A stretch of DNA of 64,000 bases from SIG440 sp045648175 (GCA_045648175.1 JAZRNN010000057.1:1-64000), one strand, 5' to 3'. Shown: positions 24,911 to 35,155, numbered from the stretch's first letter. Translations and numbers: made by a program. The notes: generated by a model not told the origin, from the letters alone.

Positions 24911-26947
24911 CTATTTTAAAATGGTATTCATCGGGCTGACTTCATCAGCGACTTCAGAAAGACCAAGATAATACTCAAACATATCGCGGGCAACCTGAGC
25001 CGCATACCTGCTTGTCGCTCCATGTTCAAGAACAACCGCCACCGCAATTTGGGGATTATCATAGGGAGCAAAGCCAACAAATAAAACCGTATCGCTACCT
25101 CGATTTACTTCTGCAGTACCCGTTTTGCCGCCTACCGAAATTCCAAAATCCTCAAAAACCGCTTTAGCAGTACCATCCTCCGTAACTCGTCTCATACCGT
25201 CCTTTACAGCGGATAGTGTTTCATCAGAAATTTCATATTTTGAAATTACCACAGGTTCGTTCTGATAAACAATCTCTCCCGTACTGTAACTGCGCACATC
25301 CTTTACAAGATGTAGTGAATATCTTGTACCCTTGTTTATAACAGTACTTACATAGCTTGCAAGTTGGGCAGGGGTAAACATATTATCCGACTGTCCGATA
25401 GCCGCCTGAAGAGTATCACCCGGATACCATTCCATACCTCGTGATTCACGAAATTCTTCGCTTGCCACAATACCGTCAGCTTCTGCAAGCTCAATACCGG
25501 TTTTCTGACCCAGGCCAAATGCTTTAGCATAGTTTGACAGTTTATTAACGCCAAGCTGTCTACCTACGTCATAAAAGAAATAGTTGCAGGATACCCCTAT
25601 TGCTTCCGAAACATTTATCGTTCCATGTGTTTCGCCCGTATTCTTCCAGATAAGACAAGTGGGCTGATAAGACGGAGCATAATATTTGTAAACACCTAAA
25701 TCCGCAATTTTTGTTGATGGAGTAATAATTCCTTCCTCAAGCGCCGCTATTGACGTCAACGGTTTAAATGTTGAACCCGGAGTATATGCCCCCCCAAGAG
25801 CACGGTTAAGCAAGGGGTTTCGTGTATCATTAAATAATTTTGTATAATTCTTGCTGTACTCGGCAGGGTTATAGTTTGGTAATGATGCCATAGCAAGAAC
25901 CTCACCTGTGTTAATCTCAACTGCAACAGCAGCCCCGCTGAAACAATCAATTCCTCTGTCGCCACGGGTTGCTTCAATGTTTTTGGCAAGAGATTCTTCG
26001 GTGACTCTCTGAAGTTCAGAATCAATTGTCAAAATAGCATAATTTTCGGTCTCTGCTGGTTTGATATTAAGCATCTGTGATACCGAACCAGACTTTGTTT
26101 GTTCAACACGTTTATAACCATCTTTACCTTTAAGATACCTTTCAAGAACCTTTTCAAGTCCATCCTTACCTATGATATCGTTCATTCCATATCCTTTGGA
26201 TTTAAGTTCCTCATATTCTTCCTTGTAGATAATATCAGTACGGCCAAGAATATGTGCCGCCATATTTCCATTTACATATTCACGGACAGGCTCTATCTCA
26301 ATGCTGACACCACCCAGGGCAAAAGAATTCTCCTTTATCTTCTGCACCGTTTCCATATCAATATTGTTTGCAAAGTTATATGGATTCATAACGCTGAAAT
26401 TCTTTGTATTCATTGTGTATCGCACACCAATAATTTTCAGGGCATCAGTCTGACTGAAATCTTCTAAGATATCATACTTTTCGCGATAATAATTTACCAC
26501 ATCTTCTGCTGTATCATATTTTTCAAGCTTATATTCCTTCTTCCAGTCAACAATGGCTTTTTGGGGGTCATCGCTATGTGAAAAATCAAAAGCATACGGA
26601 ATTCCCGAGATTGGAAAATCGTTAAAATATTCAATATTATCGGCTTCAAAAATCTTTATGAGGTTATAGATAGTTTTGTTAAGTGCGCTATTATCAGTAC
26701 TTACATCCTGAATCTGAACATAATAACCCATACTGTTGGTAACCATAGGGCGACCAAATCTGTCAAGCATTTCGCCGCGCGGTGCTTTTATGGGATATGC
26801 ACGAACAAGTCGATTTTCGGCTTTTTCCTTATATTCGGCACCATGAATAATCTGCAGGCTAAAAAGCCGTGCCACGCATAACAACGTGAACACGGCAAGA
26901 AAGCAAAATATTAAAATAAAACGAGCTTTCAAGCCTTTTTTATCCAA
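24911..26947 (-). CDS. mrdA: Penicillin-binding protein 2 (elongation transpeptidase)
   Basis: Class B penicillin-binding protein of the rod-shape complex. It has one N-terminal membrane anchor, a dimerisation domain starting near APRGEMLDR, and a transpeptidase domain with the active-site STFK (residue about 400), SCN and KTGTAE motifs. A TTG start with AAGGG upstream gives an eight-base overlap with mreD; an ATG 36 bases further upstream is open but lacks a ribosome site. It follows mreBCD, as in many bacteria. A rodA gene is not in the window. Confidence 0.93.
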   Translation of the reverse strand: MDKKGLKARFILIFCFLAVFTLLCVARLFSLQIIHGAEYKEKAENRLVRAYPIKAPRGEMLDRFGRPMVTNSMGYYVQIQDVSTDNSALNKTIYNLIKIFEADNIEYFNDFPISGIPYAFDFSHSDDPQKAIVDWKKEYKLEKYDTAEDVVNYYREKYDILEDFSQTDALKIIGVRYTMNTKNFSVMNPYNFANNIDMETVQKIKENSFALGGVSIEIEPVREYVNGNMAAHILGRTDIIYKEEYEELKSKGYGMNDIIGKDGLEKVLERYLKGKDGYKRVEQTKSGSVSQMLNIKPAETENYAILTIDSELQRVTEESLAKNIEATRGDRGIDCFSGAAVAVEINTGEVLAMASLPNYNPAEYSKNYTKLFNDTRNPLLNRALGGAYTPGSTFKPLTSIAALEEGIITPSTKIADLGVYKYYAPSYQPTCLIWKNTGETHGTINVSEAIGVSCNYFFYDVGRQLGVNKLSNYAKAFGLGQKTGIELAEADGIVASEEFRESRGMEWYPGDTLQAAIGQSDNMFTPAQLASYVSTVINKGTRYSLHLVKDVRSYSTGEIVYQNEPVVISKYEISDETLSAVKDGMRRVTEDGTAKAVFEDFGISVGGKTGTAEVNRGSDTVLFVGFAPYDNPQIAVAVVLEHGATSRYAAQVARDMFEYYLGLSEVADEVSPMNTILK

Positions 26948-27449
26948 TTGCGTCACCCTTATCAGTGTAAAGTAATTTTGCAAAACGTTTTATTATAAAA
27001 TATGTCGGTATTGATACCACCAGATTATATCCACATTCAGGAATAATTGTTTTAATTAATAGAGAGAAAAAGCCGCTGTTTTCGGTTCGTAAAAACGCAA
27101 CAGAGTAATAAAACGTTTCATGCAACAAAGAGCCCGCCAAAACAAGTGCAAGTGTAATAAAAAAATTACTGTCGCTGAGCACTCTTTCACAAAAATTTGC
27201 TATACAGAATCCAAGAAGCATGCCAAGAAGTGCATTAGCACCCCAAGTCCGCCCTACAAGCATATCCAAAGCAAAGCCAAAAGCAAACCCTACTGCAGCA
27301 CCCTCTGCTCTGCCGCAGAAACAGCATATTACAATTATATAAACCAGAAATAGGTTTGGTTTTATACCAAAAATTTCAATACAGTCGAGCCAGGTTGCCT
27401 GTAGTATAGAAAAAATCAGCAGAAAAACCCCGTGTATTGTTATTTTCAT
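26940..27449 (-). CDS. mreD: Rod shape-determining protein MreD
   Basis: Membrane protein of 169 residues with five or six hydrophobic segments. It belongs to the elongasome that links MreB filaments to cell-wall synthesis. Sequence conservation in MreD is low, so the call rests on size, hydrophobicity and position between mreC and mrdA. The sequence begins MKITIHGVFLLIFS, a typical start. The mreD stop overlaps the mrdA start. Confidence 0.9.
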   Translation of the reverse strand: MKITIHGVFLLIFSILQATWLDCIEIFGIKPNLFLVYIIVICCFCGRAEGAAVGFAFGFALDMLVGRTWGANALLGMLLGFCIANFCERVLSDSNFFITLALVLAGSLLHETFYYSVAFLRTENSGFFSLLIKTIIPECGYNLVVSIPTYFIIKRFAKLLYTDKGDAIG

Positions 27450-27466
27450 AATCAGCGCCTTTCAAA

Positions 27467-28306
27467 TCACTCGTTCATATCATTCATCACAATCAAAACA
27501 GCTTTAAGATTGTCAATATCTGCCTCAGGGCTGATTACCGCATATTGAGAAATCCCCTGTAAATCAGGTCTTATATCAAGAACCTTACCTATTGTAAGAC
27601 CTTTGGGATATATCCCACCCATGCCCGAGGTAACAACCTTATCGCCTACAATTATATTGGCATTTTTTGAAACAAATGACAGCCGGCAATTGCCGCCTTC
27701 ATCCGCAGATGCTTCACCTTCTACGATTCCGTATTCTCCTGACCTGACAATCTCAGCCCCTGCTGAATGTCCCGGGTCATTTACGGTAATAACCCTTGCC
27801 CATGTTGTGCCAACCTCACTTATCCTGCCAACAAGTGTTCTGTCAACAGAAATAACAGGCTGATTAACATTTATTCCGTCAACCGCACCTTTATCAATTG
27901 TAAAAGTGTTATACCAGTTGGATGGGTCACGGGCTATAATCTGAGCTGTTTCAAGTTCAAGTTCAGGATATGCATTTTTAAGCGAAAGCAACTTACGCAG
28001 TTCTTCATTTTCACGCAAGCTTATTTCGCTTTTATTCAATTCTTCCTTAAGCTGTGAATTCTCCTTCTTTAAAGCATTTATTTCATCCTTTAACTTGTCA
28101 ATATCCGAAAAATACCCAAAAAAGTCTGAAACCCCTGTTCCTATATTGGTAAACAGTTTTTGCACAGGGGTAACCACCACTTGCACAACATTTTCAACAA
28201 AGGTTACATCAGGATTGGTCGCATTAACAACACCTATTACAACACTCAACAAAAGAACAAGAATGACCAACCCCAAAACACATTTGTTTTTTAAAAATCT
28301 TTTCAA
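27467..28306 (-). CDS. mreC: Rod shape-determining protein MreC
   Basis: Bitopic protein of 279 residues: a short cytoplasmic tail (Lys/Arg-rich), one membrane helix (residues 10-28), a periplasm-facing coiled coil (about 70-110), then the beta-barrel MreC domain with WYNTFTIDKG and VTSGMGGIYPKG. It scaffolds penicillin-binding proteins to MreB. It lies 32 bp after mreB and 17 bp before mreD. Confidence 0.95.
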   Translation of the reverse strand: MKRFLKNKCVLGLVILVLLLSVVIGVVNATNPDVTFVENVVQVVVTPVQKLFTNIGTGVSDFFGYFSDIDKLKDEINALKKENSQLKEELNKSEISLRENEELRKLLSLKNAYPELELETAQIIARDPSNWYNTFTIDKGAVDGINVNQPVISVDRTLVGRISEVGTTWARVITVNDPGHSAGAEIVRSGEYGIVEGEASADEGGNCRLSFVSKNANIIVGDKVVTSGMGGIYPKGLTIGKVLDIRPDLQGISQYAVISPEADIDNLKAVLIVMNDMNE

Positions 28307-28338
28307 AGGATGTATCTCCTCTCAAAATTCAACTCTAA

Positions 28339-29337
28339 TTATTCGGTAATAAGCAATGAGTGCATAGTCTTAACCTCTTCAAGAGCCTTACCCGCACCGA
28401 TTGCCACACATTCAGACGGTGATTCTGCAATGAAAATAGGAATTTCGGTATGAGCATTTATAAGACGTCCAAAACCCTTTAAAATTGCACCCCCACCTGT
28501 AAGAACTATACCTGATTCGATAATGTCCGCAGCAAGTTCGGGCGGAGTTTTCTCGAGCACCGACTTAATTCCGTCTATAATTCCAGCAAGACTTTCCTGT
28601 ATTGCTTCACGGATTTCCTCAGAAGTTACGGTTGCTGTTCGTGGAAGACCTGAAACAAGGTCACGTCCCTTGATTTCAAGAGAAAGTTCTTCTTTAAGTG
28701 AGCAAGCAGACCCAATCGTAGTCTTGATTTCTTCGGCAGTTATATTACCGATAATAAGATTATGATTCTTCTTTAAATACAAAATAATGTCATTATCAAA
28801 TGTCTGACTTGCAATCTTAAGGCTTTGAGTTGCAACAATACCACCAAGTGATACTACTGCAATTTCGGTTGTGCCGCCGCCAATATCAACAATCATTGAC
28901 CCAACAGGCGCATTAACAGCAACGCCCGCACCGATTGCTGCAGCCATTGATTTTTCAAGAAGGAAAACCTCCTTAACCCCTGCTGCGAGTGCTGCATCAC
29001 GTACTGCACGCTTTTCAACATCGGTGATATGAGAAGGAATACAAACAACCGCTTTTGGCTTTAAGAATGACGTATTAACCGCCTTCTTAATAAAATACTT
29101 AAGCATCGCAACCGTAATATCAAAGTTTGCAATAACACCCTCTTTGATGGGTGTAACCGCACAGATATCAAGGGGTGTTCTGCCAAGCATTTCACCTGCC
29201 GCCTTACCGATTGAAAGAATTTTACCTGTTGCACGGCTTACTGCAACAACTGTCGGTTCGTTAACGACAATACCCTTTCCTCTTAAATAAATTATAGTAT
29301 TGGAAGTACCCAGATCAATTCCTATTTCATTCGCCAT
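28339..29337 (-). CDS. mreB: Rod shape-determining actin homologue MreB
   Basis: Filament-forming ATPase of 332 residues that guides lateral wall growth. Phosphate-binding IDLGTSNT lies near residue 5, the second phosphate loop DIGGGTTE near residue 153, and the adenosine motif LTGGGA near residue 281. The sequence is full length and collinear with MreB. It lies in the order maf-mreB-mreC-mreD-mrdA. Confidence 0.97.
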   Translation of the reverse strand: MANEIGIDLGTSNTIIYLRGKGIVVNEPTVVAVSRATGKILSIGKAAGEMLGRTPLDICAVTPIKEGVIANFDITVAMLKYFIKKAVNTSFLKPKAVVCIPSHITDVEKRAVRDAALAAGVKEVFLLEKSMAAAIGAGVAVNAPVGSMIVDIGGGTTEIAVVSLGGIVATQSLKIASQTFDNDIILYLKKNHNLIIGNITAEEIKTTIGSACSLKEELSLEIKGRDLVSGLPRTATVTSEEIREAIQESLAGIIDGIKSVLEKTPPELAADIIESGIVLTGGGAILKGFGRLINAHTEIPIFIAESPSECVAIGAGKALEEVKTMHSLLITE

Positions 29338-29372
29338 AGTAAAAACACTCCTTATGTAAATTTTTTCAAAAA

Positions 29373-29963
29373 CTAAATAATTTTTATACCAAAATCATCT
29401 TTAAGAACCTTGCCAAGCCTTGAAAGAGGCAGTCCTACCACATTAAAATAGTCACCGTTTATCCTTTCTACAAACAGCGAGCCTAAATTCTGTATGCCAT
29501 AGGCACCGGCTTTATCCATCGGTTCCCCAGTAATAATATAATCTTTTATTTCATCAATGTCAAGTTTTTTAAAAAATACTTCCGTTTTTTCATAAAAAGA
29601 ATTAGATATTCCTGTATCGGTATCAAGCACATATACTCCTGTATAGACACAGTGCGTCTTTCCGCTGAGTCTAAGCAGCATATTTTGGGCATCCTGCTCG
29701 TCTTTGGGCTTGCCGAGGATTTCATTATCAACAGCAACAACAGTATCTGCGGCAATAATTACTGCCCCATCTTTATTATCAAGCTTTTTTGAAACGTTTC
29801 TCCCTTTAAATTCTGCAAGTTCACACACCACAGCATCCGGTGTCATATTTTTGTTTATTGGCTCGGGTGTGTTGTCAGCAATTATATCAAATTTAAGACC
29901 TATCATTTTCAGAAGCTCATGCCTTCTGGGTGAATTTGAAGCGAGTATAATTCTTTTATTCAT
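29373..29963 (-). CDS. maf: Maf-family nucleotide pyrophosphatase
   Basis: Septum-formation-associated protein of 196 residues. Maf proteins hydrolyse modified or canonical nucleoside triphosphates such as dTTP and UTP. Signature residues are LASNSPRRHELL at the start and ADTVV near residue 72, with GEPMDKAGAYGIQ near residue 145. It overlaps the upstream HepI-like gene by four bases, showing translational coupling, and precedes mreB by 35 bp. Confidence 0.95.
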   Translation of the reverse strand: MNKRIILASNSPRRHELLKMIGLKFDIIADNTPEPINKNMTPDAVVCELAEFKGRNVSKKLDNKDGAVIIAADTVVAVDNEILGKPKDEQDAQNMLLRLSGKTHCVYTGVYVLDTDTGISNSFYEKTEVFFKKLDIDEIKDYIITGEPMDKAGAYGIQNLGSLFVERINGDYFNVVGLPLSRLGKVLKDDFGIKII

Positions 29964-30475
29964 ATCCTATCTCCGTATTTTAAAATTCTGTTCCCGAAGA
30001 TTTGTGCCGCATAACCGGTAACCGCACCACTTGCCACAGCAACAACTAAAAGAAATGGCAGATACGAAAAAATATACCCCGATGTAAGTATTACAGCCGC
30101 AACACAAATCTGCATAATATTATGCACTGCTGCACCTGTTATACTTATTCCTATCATACTCACCTTTGGATATAAATATTTTTTTATAACAGACATTACA
30201 GCAGTTGAAAAAAGCGCACCTGTAATACTATATGGCAAAGCCATCGCTCCACCTGTCAGGAATGCGCCTAAAAACGACCTGATTAATGAAATCATAATCG
30301 CATTTTTGCCACCAAACATAAAAATATTTATAATCGAAACAATATTACAAAGGCCAAGCTTACCCCCGGGGACCGGTGAAATCAAAATTTTGCTTTCAAT
30401 ATATTGAAGTATAATTCCGATAGCAACAAATATCGACATAATTATAATATTTTTTGATGTATATCTTTTTTTCAT
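29960..30475 (-). CDS. HepI/Gx-transporter family membrane protein
   Basis: Integral membrane protein of 171 residues with about five hydrophobic segments and the motif PGGKLGLCNI near residue 35. It is of the type annotated as heptaprenyl diphosphate synthase component I or Gx transporter. The fold is like ECF-transporter substrate-binding subunits, so transport of a quinone or isoprenoid precursor is more credible than catalysis. It abuts the NusG-II gene, a pairing common in Clostridia. Confidence 0.82.
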   Translation of the reverse strand: MKKRYTSKNIIIMSIFVAIGIILQYIESKILISPVPGGKLGLCNIVSIINIFMFGGKNAIMISLIRSFLGAFLTGGAMALPYSITGALFSTAVMSVIKKYLYPKVSMIGISITGAAVHNIMQICVAAVILTSGYIFSYLPFLLVVAVASGAVTGYAAQIFGNRILKYGDRI

Positions 30476-30855
30476 CAGTATGTCACCTTATCAACCATCA
30501 TTCTATTATTCCCAAGTATTCTCACCGTTACCCGATTTGGAACACAAACAAGCATCTGTCCAGGCTTTGTTATCTTGCCGCTTTGAACATCGGTTTTATC
30601 AGGGCAGGACGCCTCGGTTACTCGGGCGCCATCTGATGTGATTTCAATAATATTATGCCCGAATTCTGTATTAATTTCAACTTTTTTTATCCCTGCTATT
30701 TCAGCTAAGTTATAGGATGCATATTCCCTTCCGTCAACGAAAATTGCCACAGACTCGGGCTGTTCACCAAAAACACTGCCCGCAAAAAGCAGATAAATTA
30801 TTAAAGCTAATATCAGTAATGTTGCAATTATGGTTTTGTCCCATATAGTAATCAT
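30475..30855 (-). CDS. NusG domain II-containing secreted/membrane protein
   Basis: Protein of 126 residues with one N-terminal membrane helix (residues 7-28) and a NusG-II beta domain ending in a conserved CPDKTDVQSGKI ... LVCVPNRV block. Function is unknown; it is usually encoded beside the Gx transporter, as here, and may be its extracytoplasmic partner. It overlaps that gene by one base and follows the U32 protease gene by two. Confidence 0.85.
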   Translation of the reverse strand: MITIWDKTIIATLLILALIIYLLFAGSVFGEQPESVAIFVDGREYASYNLAEIAGIKKVEINTEFGHNIIEITSDGARVTEASCPDKTDVQSGKITKPGQMLVCVPNRVTVRILGNNRMMVDKVTY

Positions 30856-30857
30856 AC

Positions 30858-32945
30858 TTAAGAAACTCCCTTAAAAAAGTGTCCTTTGGTAAAATCATCA
30901 GGCCTGAATTCGCCGTCATAAAGATACGTATTGCATACTTTCTTGCACTCATCAAAATGCTCGTCTGTAAAATATATTCTGAAAAAGTCAACCCCTGCAT
31001 TTTCTATTTTATCCATATCAAACGCCACAAAGGTCTTTTTGCAATTAAGCACAACGCTGCGGCAAATTTCGCCATCCTTTATAACAGGGAATTTCATGCC
31101 AATACGGTCGGTTATAGAATTCTCGCCTTTGCAAGGACACTTGTTGCCGTTACGTATAATACAATTTTCTGTCACCATAAGCGGAAGGCGTCCGTACACC
31201 ATGGCCTGAACGGGAACATATTTAGACATTACTCTTATCTGCTTTATATTCAGCTCGGGCGAAAGTTCGACCGTTTTAAAATCCAACTGTTTGAATGCAT
31301 CAAGCGAATAGCTGTTAAAGACATTCAACCTGAATCCACCATATACATTATATCCAGAAAAATCCTCTGCTTGCGAAATATTCTGTATCTGTACACCGTG
31401 AAAACCGCTGTCCAAATATGCTTTTGCATCTGAAATATAGTCTGCATACACATCATCCCTGAGAATAGACGGAAGCACAATTATTATCTTTTCTTTCAGT
31501 TTATCACATATATCTCTGTTTCTTTTTATTATTCCGATAGGAACATAAATTTTTTTAAACGGAAAGTCGCATATAGCTTCAAGTTGCTCTTTAGTTGTAA
31601 TCTCACACACAAAGCCGCCTTCTGCATCCTTGTGCTCTGTAATTAACGGCTTCATTAATTGAGTATCACTTTCCCTCTTAAATGATGCAATAAGGCAGCT
31701 TTCAAACTCCGCCAAAGCATTTCGTCTTATTTTGTTTAATTCGCCTGCCGCAAGATACAGACCATCCTCAACATCCGCAATAATATCTTCAAATTCATAA
31801 GGAGTGTTTCCTGTTTTAATCATTTGATTTATTACGCCGGTTGAATCAATTGATGATTTAATAGCATACTCCGGCATTTTGTCGTGGATATATACATATT
31901 CCGTGTTTTTATACGATATGGTAAACACAGGATTTTTTTCATTTTTTATCTCAATTTTACCCTGTAATTTCAGTTTTCGGTTTTCACCGTTGAGCACGTT
32001 CATCAGTTCCTTTTCAAGAGCAGAACTACCCATACGATAAGGATTATCCGGCTTATCAAGTGCAAACATCTCTTTGCCCGGCTTCCCTGTAAGATATCCG
32101 TCTGTCAGCCCGCCACGATTAAAAATGGTATCAATAAGTTTATAATCTTCATCTGTCACCTTTTGGGGATTATCAATATACTTTCGGTAAATCCCTACAA
32201 CTGCTGCAACATATGCAGGGCCCTTCATTCGTCCTTCTATTTTTAGTGACGCAACCCCTGCATCTGCAAGACTACAAAGATGTTCAAGACTTGACAAATC
32301 CTTAAGACTCATATAAAAGGCTTTTTTATCGTCGGAATTTATGCTATACTGAAGTCTACAAGGCTGAGCACATTTACCCCTGTTTCCGCTGCGTCCGCCT
32401 ATTATACTGCTGAGCAAGCATTGCCCCGAATAACACATACAAAGGGCACCGTGACCAAAAACTTCAAGTTCAATATCCGTATTTACTGCAATGTTCTTTG
32501 TTTCTCTTATACTTAGTTCTCTTGAAAGTACTACTCTTTTGACGTTATATTTTTTTAAAGCCTCTACGCCCTTAAGATTATGAATTGTCATCTGTGTACT
32601 TGCGTGTAATGGAAGTTCGGGAACAATCTGATTCGCAACTGCAATCACACCCATATCCTGAACAATTATCGCATCAACACCGATTTTTGATAGAAACGCC
32701 AGATATTCGCCAAGCTGTTCCATCTCGCTATCCAAAACTAAGGTGTTAACGGTTATATAAATTTTAACCCCTCTGACGTGGCAATAGTCAACTGCTTTTT
32801 CAAGTTCTTCATCATCAAAATTGTCTGCAAAGCTTCGTGCCCCAAAACACTTGCCCGCAAGATAAACCGCATCTGCACCGCTTTGAACTGCAGCAACAAG
32901 ACACTGAAAATTGCCTGCCGGAGCAAGCAGTTCAATTTTGTGCAT
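30858..32945 (-). CDS. Peptidase U32 family protein with C-terminal extension
   Basis: Protein of 695 residues. The N-terminal U32 collagenase-like domain starts LLAPAGNFQCLVAAVQSGADAVY and contains the U32 signature region with EVFGHGALCMCYSGQCLLS near residue 165, plus GNRGKCAQPCR. Its Cys residues bind an Fe-S cluster in the RlhA/UbiU/TrhP subgroup. The C-terminal part is the DUF3656-type extension. Such proteins in Firmicutes act in RNA hydroxylation or are called proteases; the exact substrate is unknown. Its ATG lies 17 bp after zapA. Confidence 0.9.
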   Translation of the reverse strand: MHKIELLAPAGNFQCLVAAVQSGADAVYLAGKCFGARSFADNFDDEELEKAVDYCHVRGVKIYITVNTLVLDSEMEQLGEYLAFLSKIGVDAIIVQDMGVIAVANQIVPELPLHASTQMTIHNLKGVEALKKYNVKRVVLSRELSIRETKNIAVNTDIELEVFGHGALCMCYSGQCLLSSIIGGRSGNRGKCAQPCRLQYSINSDDKKAFYMSLKDLSSLEHLCSLADAGVASLKIEGRMKGPAYVAAVVGIYRKYIDNPQKVTDEDYKLIDTIFNRGGLTDGYLTGKPGKEMFALDKPDNPYRMGSSALEKELMNVLNGENRKLKLQGKIEIKNEKNPVFTISYKNTEYVYIHDKMPEYAIKSSIDSTGVINQMIKTGNTPYEFEDIIADVEDGLYLAAGELNKIRRNALAEFESCLIASFKRESDTQLMKPLITEHKDAEGGFVCEITTKEQLEAICDFPFKKIYVPIGIIKRNRDICDKLKEKIIIVLPSILRDDVYADYISDAKAYLDSGFHGVQIQNISQAEDFSGYNVYGGFRLNVFNSYSLDAFKQLDFKTVELSPELNIKQIRVMSKYVPVQAMVYGRLPLMVTENCIIRNGNKCPCKGENSITDRIGMKFPVIKDGEICRSVVLNCKKTFVAFDMDKIENAGVDFFRIYFTDEHFDECKKVCNTYLYDGEFRPDDFTKGHFFKGVS

Positions 32946-32962
32946 AAAACCTCAATCCTTTA

Positions 32963-33349
32963 TCAGTATTTTTTATATCCGGAGCTTTGAGTCTTTCCGC
33001 CCCATCTTGCAAGTTCTATTTTAAGTTCCTGCACAGCCTTTTCAAGTTCTTCTACCTTTGCTGTGCGGTCATCAAGTGCCGCAGTCAGTTTATTTTCATT
33101 TTTCGCATAGTCGGCAACCTGTTTTCTTAAATTATCAGTTGTATCCTCCAGCTTTATGTATTCATCCGACAGATTAATTGCCGTAAGCATTGCAGCCATA
33201 ACGTTTGTAAGTTGTGGATTTTCCCGTTTTATCTCTTTAAGCTTTTTATCAACCTTTACAGCAACCCTCTGCACATACTCATCAGGCTCTGCCGTAACAA
33301 GAGTATATTCAGTATTATTTATAAGCACCTTAACCTTATTCTTTTCCAT
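32963..33349 (-). CDS. zapA: Cell-division protein ZapA
   Basis: Cytosolic FtsZ-ring stabiliser of 128 residues. The N-terminal beta-strand region (KVLINNTEYTLVTAEPDEYV) is followed by a long coiled coil (about residues 50-115), as in ZapA. It lies between a NUDIX hydrolase and the U32 gene, the usual clostridial setting. Confidence 0.92.
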   Translation of the reverse strand: MEKNKVKVLINNTEYTLVTAEPDEYVQRVAVKVDKKLKEIKRENPQLTNVMAAMLTAINLSDEYIKLEDTTDNLRKQVADYAKNENKLTAALDDRTAKVEELEKAVQELKIELARWGGKTQSSGYKKY

Positions 33350-33361
33350 TTATCCATCCCC

Positions 33362-33898
33362 CTAAAACAGCTTCATAGCTTCGCATTTTAAAAAGCCGAT
33401 AACGGTTTTTGCATCATTAATCTCATTATTTAAAATCATATTTCTGACTTCATCAACAGTAAATTCCTGTATATCTAAAAACTCACCTTCGTCAGGATGA
33501 ACCATACCCTTTGAAAGCCCTTTTGCAAAGAAAATATGGGTGACCTCATTGGCAAATCCTGGAGAGGGGTACATATAACCCAAAGGAATTACTTCCTTTG
33601 CAGTATAGCCTGTTTCTTCCTCTAATTCACGAATTCCGCATAGTTTTGGGTCTTCACCCATGTCTAGTTTTCCTGCAGGGATTTCCCATATTGCCTGCTC
33701 TATTGGTTTTCTATACTGTCTTACCATAGGTATTTTGCCATCGGGAGTCAATGCAATAACCCCAACGCCACCGGGGTGGTCAACAAGCTCGCGGTATGCA
33801 GTTTTACCGTCAGGAAACTCCACTGTTTCAACTCTTACATCTATTATCCGGCCTTCAAAAATCTTTTTTGAGGACACTGTTTTTTCTTCAAAAATCAT
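33362..33898 (-). CDS. nudF: NUDIX ADP-ribose pyrophosphatase
   Basis: Hydrolase of 178 residues that cleaves ADP-ribose to AMP and ribose 5-phosphate. The Nudix box is present as a GxxxxxE...REUXEEXGU pattern (ending RELEEETGYTA) near residues 77-100, preceded by IWEIPAGKLD, which marks the ADP-ribose subgroup. It lies 13 bp before zapA. Other NDP-sugar substrates are possible. Confidence 0.93.
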   Translation of the reverse strand: MIFEEKTVSSKKIFEGRIIDVRVETVEFPDGKTAYRELVDHPGGVGVIALTPDGKIPMVRQYRKPIEQAIWEIPAGKLDMGEDPKLCGIRELEEETGYTAKEVIPLGYMYPSPGFANEVTHIFFAKGLSKGMVHPDEGEFLDIQEFTVDEVRNMILNNEINDAKTVIGFLKCEAMKLF

Positions 33899-33913
33899 AA
33901 ATTAACCAATCCT

Positions 33914-35155
33914 TTAGCAACAGCTTCCTGCAAGAACGCCTGTAGAAAAAGCAATTTGCAAATTAAATCCGCCTGTATACGCATCTACATCAATTATCTC
34001 GCCTGCAAAAAACAAACCACTTATTAGTTTTGATTCCATCGTTGACGGGTCGATTTCCTTAACAGAAATACCGCCCGATGTAATTATCGCCTGCTCAATC
34101 TGACAAAAATCCTTTACATTAAGTTCAATGCCCTTTATTACCGCAAGAAGTTTTTGCCGTTCCTCCTTGGTGACAGAATTCACCTTTTTATGAGGGTCAA
34201 TTCCCGAAAGTTTAACTATAGGTTCAATCAGTCCTGAAGGTAGCAAATCACCCAAGGCATTACAAAAATCTTTATTTGCATACTTTTGAAAATCTCTCAA
34301 AAGCCTTGTGTCAAGCTGCTTTTCGTCAAGTGCCGGCTTTAAATCAATTTTAATTTTATATTTCCCGGCTTGCATCGGCCGCATATGTGCTGAAGCACTA
34401 AGAATCACCGGTCCACTTAATCCAAAATGGGCAAACATAAGCTCCCCAAAATCATCATATATCTTTTTGTTTTTCTCATTGTAAACAGTAATTTCAATAT
34501 TTCTTAAAGATAATCCCATAAGGTCATAAACCCATGGCTCTTCAACCTGAACGGGTACAAGTGACGGAGTTATTTCTGTCACGGTATGTCCTAAAGCCTT
34601 TGCAAAGTTATATCCGTCACCTGTTGAGCCCGTTGCACGGTATGACATTCCGCCTGTTGCCAAAATTACCGATGAAGCCTGAACTTTTCCATACTTTTCG
34701 GCTAGCACACCATTTATATGTTTTGCATCATCAATTGTTATCCCTGTCACCTTATCGTAGATTATTGTAACTCCGCAGTTTTTTACATAACGAATAAGTG
34801 CATCGACAACCGTCGTGCTTTTATCCGATACGGGAAATACGCGGTTTCCCCGCTCTACCTTGGTTTCAACACCAATTCTGTTAAAAAATTCGATTGTATC
34901 AAGGTTTGTAAAGCCATAAAACGCACTATAAAGAAAGGAACTATTTTGGGTAACGTTAGCAATTAACTCTTCAACCTCGTCACAAGCATTTGTAATGTTG
35001 CATCTTCCTTTTCCCGTAATCAGCATTTTTTTGCCCAAAATACGATTTTTTTCAACAAGTGCAACTCTCAGACCACGCTTTGCCGCAGTGCCTGCCGCAA
35101 GCATTCCGGCAGCTCCGCCACCAATAACAATCACATCGTATTCATTATTAACCAT
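33914..35155 (-). CDS. HI0933-family FAD-dependent oxidoreductase
   Basis: Flavoprotein of 413 residues with the FAD motif VIGGGAAGMLAAGTAA, the family block ILGKKMLITGKGRCNITN near residue 40, LATGGMSYRATGSTGDGY near residue 165, and GEIIDVDAYTGGFNLQ at the C-terminus. The family includes BaiN and YhiN; the true substrate is mostly unknown. It overlaps the pseudouridine synthase gene by eight bases. A BaiN-like bile-acid role cannot be inferred, because this family is near universal in Clostridia. Confidence 0.92.
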   Translation of the reverse strand: MVNNEYDVIVIGGGAAGMLAAGTAAKRGLRVALVEKNRILGKKMLITGKGRCNITNACDEVEELIANVTQNSSFLYSAFYGFTNLDTIEFFNRIGVETKVERGNRVFPVSDKSTTVVDALIRYVKNCGVTIIYDKVTGITIDDAKHINGVLAEKYGKVQASSVILATGGMSYRATGSTGDGYNFAKALGHTVTEITPSLVPVQVEEPWVYDLMGLSLRNIEITVYNEKNKKIYDDFGELMFAHFGLSGPVILSASAHMRPMQAGKYKIKIDLKPALDEKQLDTRLLRDFQKYANKDFCNALGDLLPSGLIEPIVKLSGIDPHKKVNSVTKEERQKLLAVIKGIELNVKDFCQIEQAIITSGGISVKEIDPSTMESKLISGLFFAGEIIDVDAYTGGFNLQIAFSTGVLAGSCC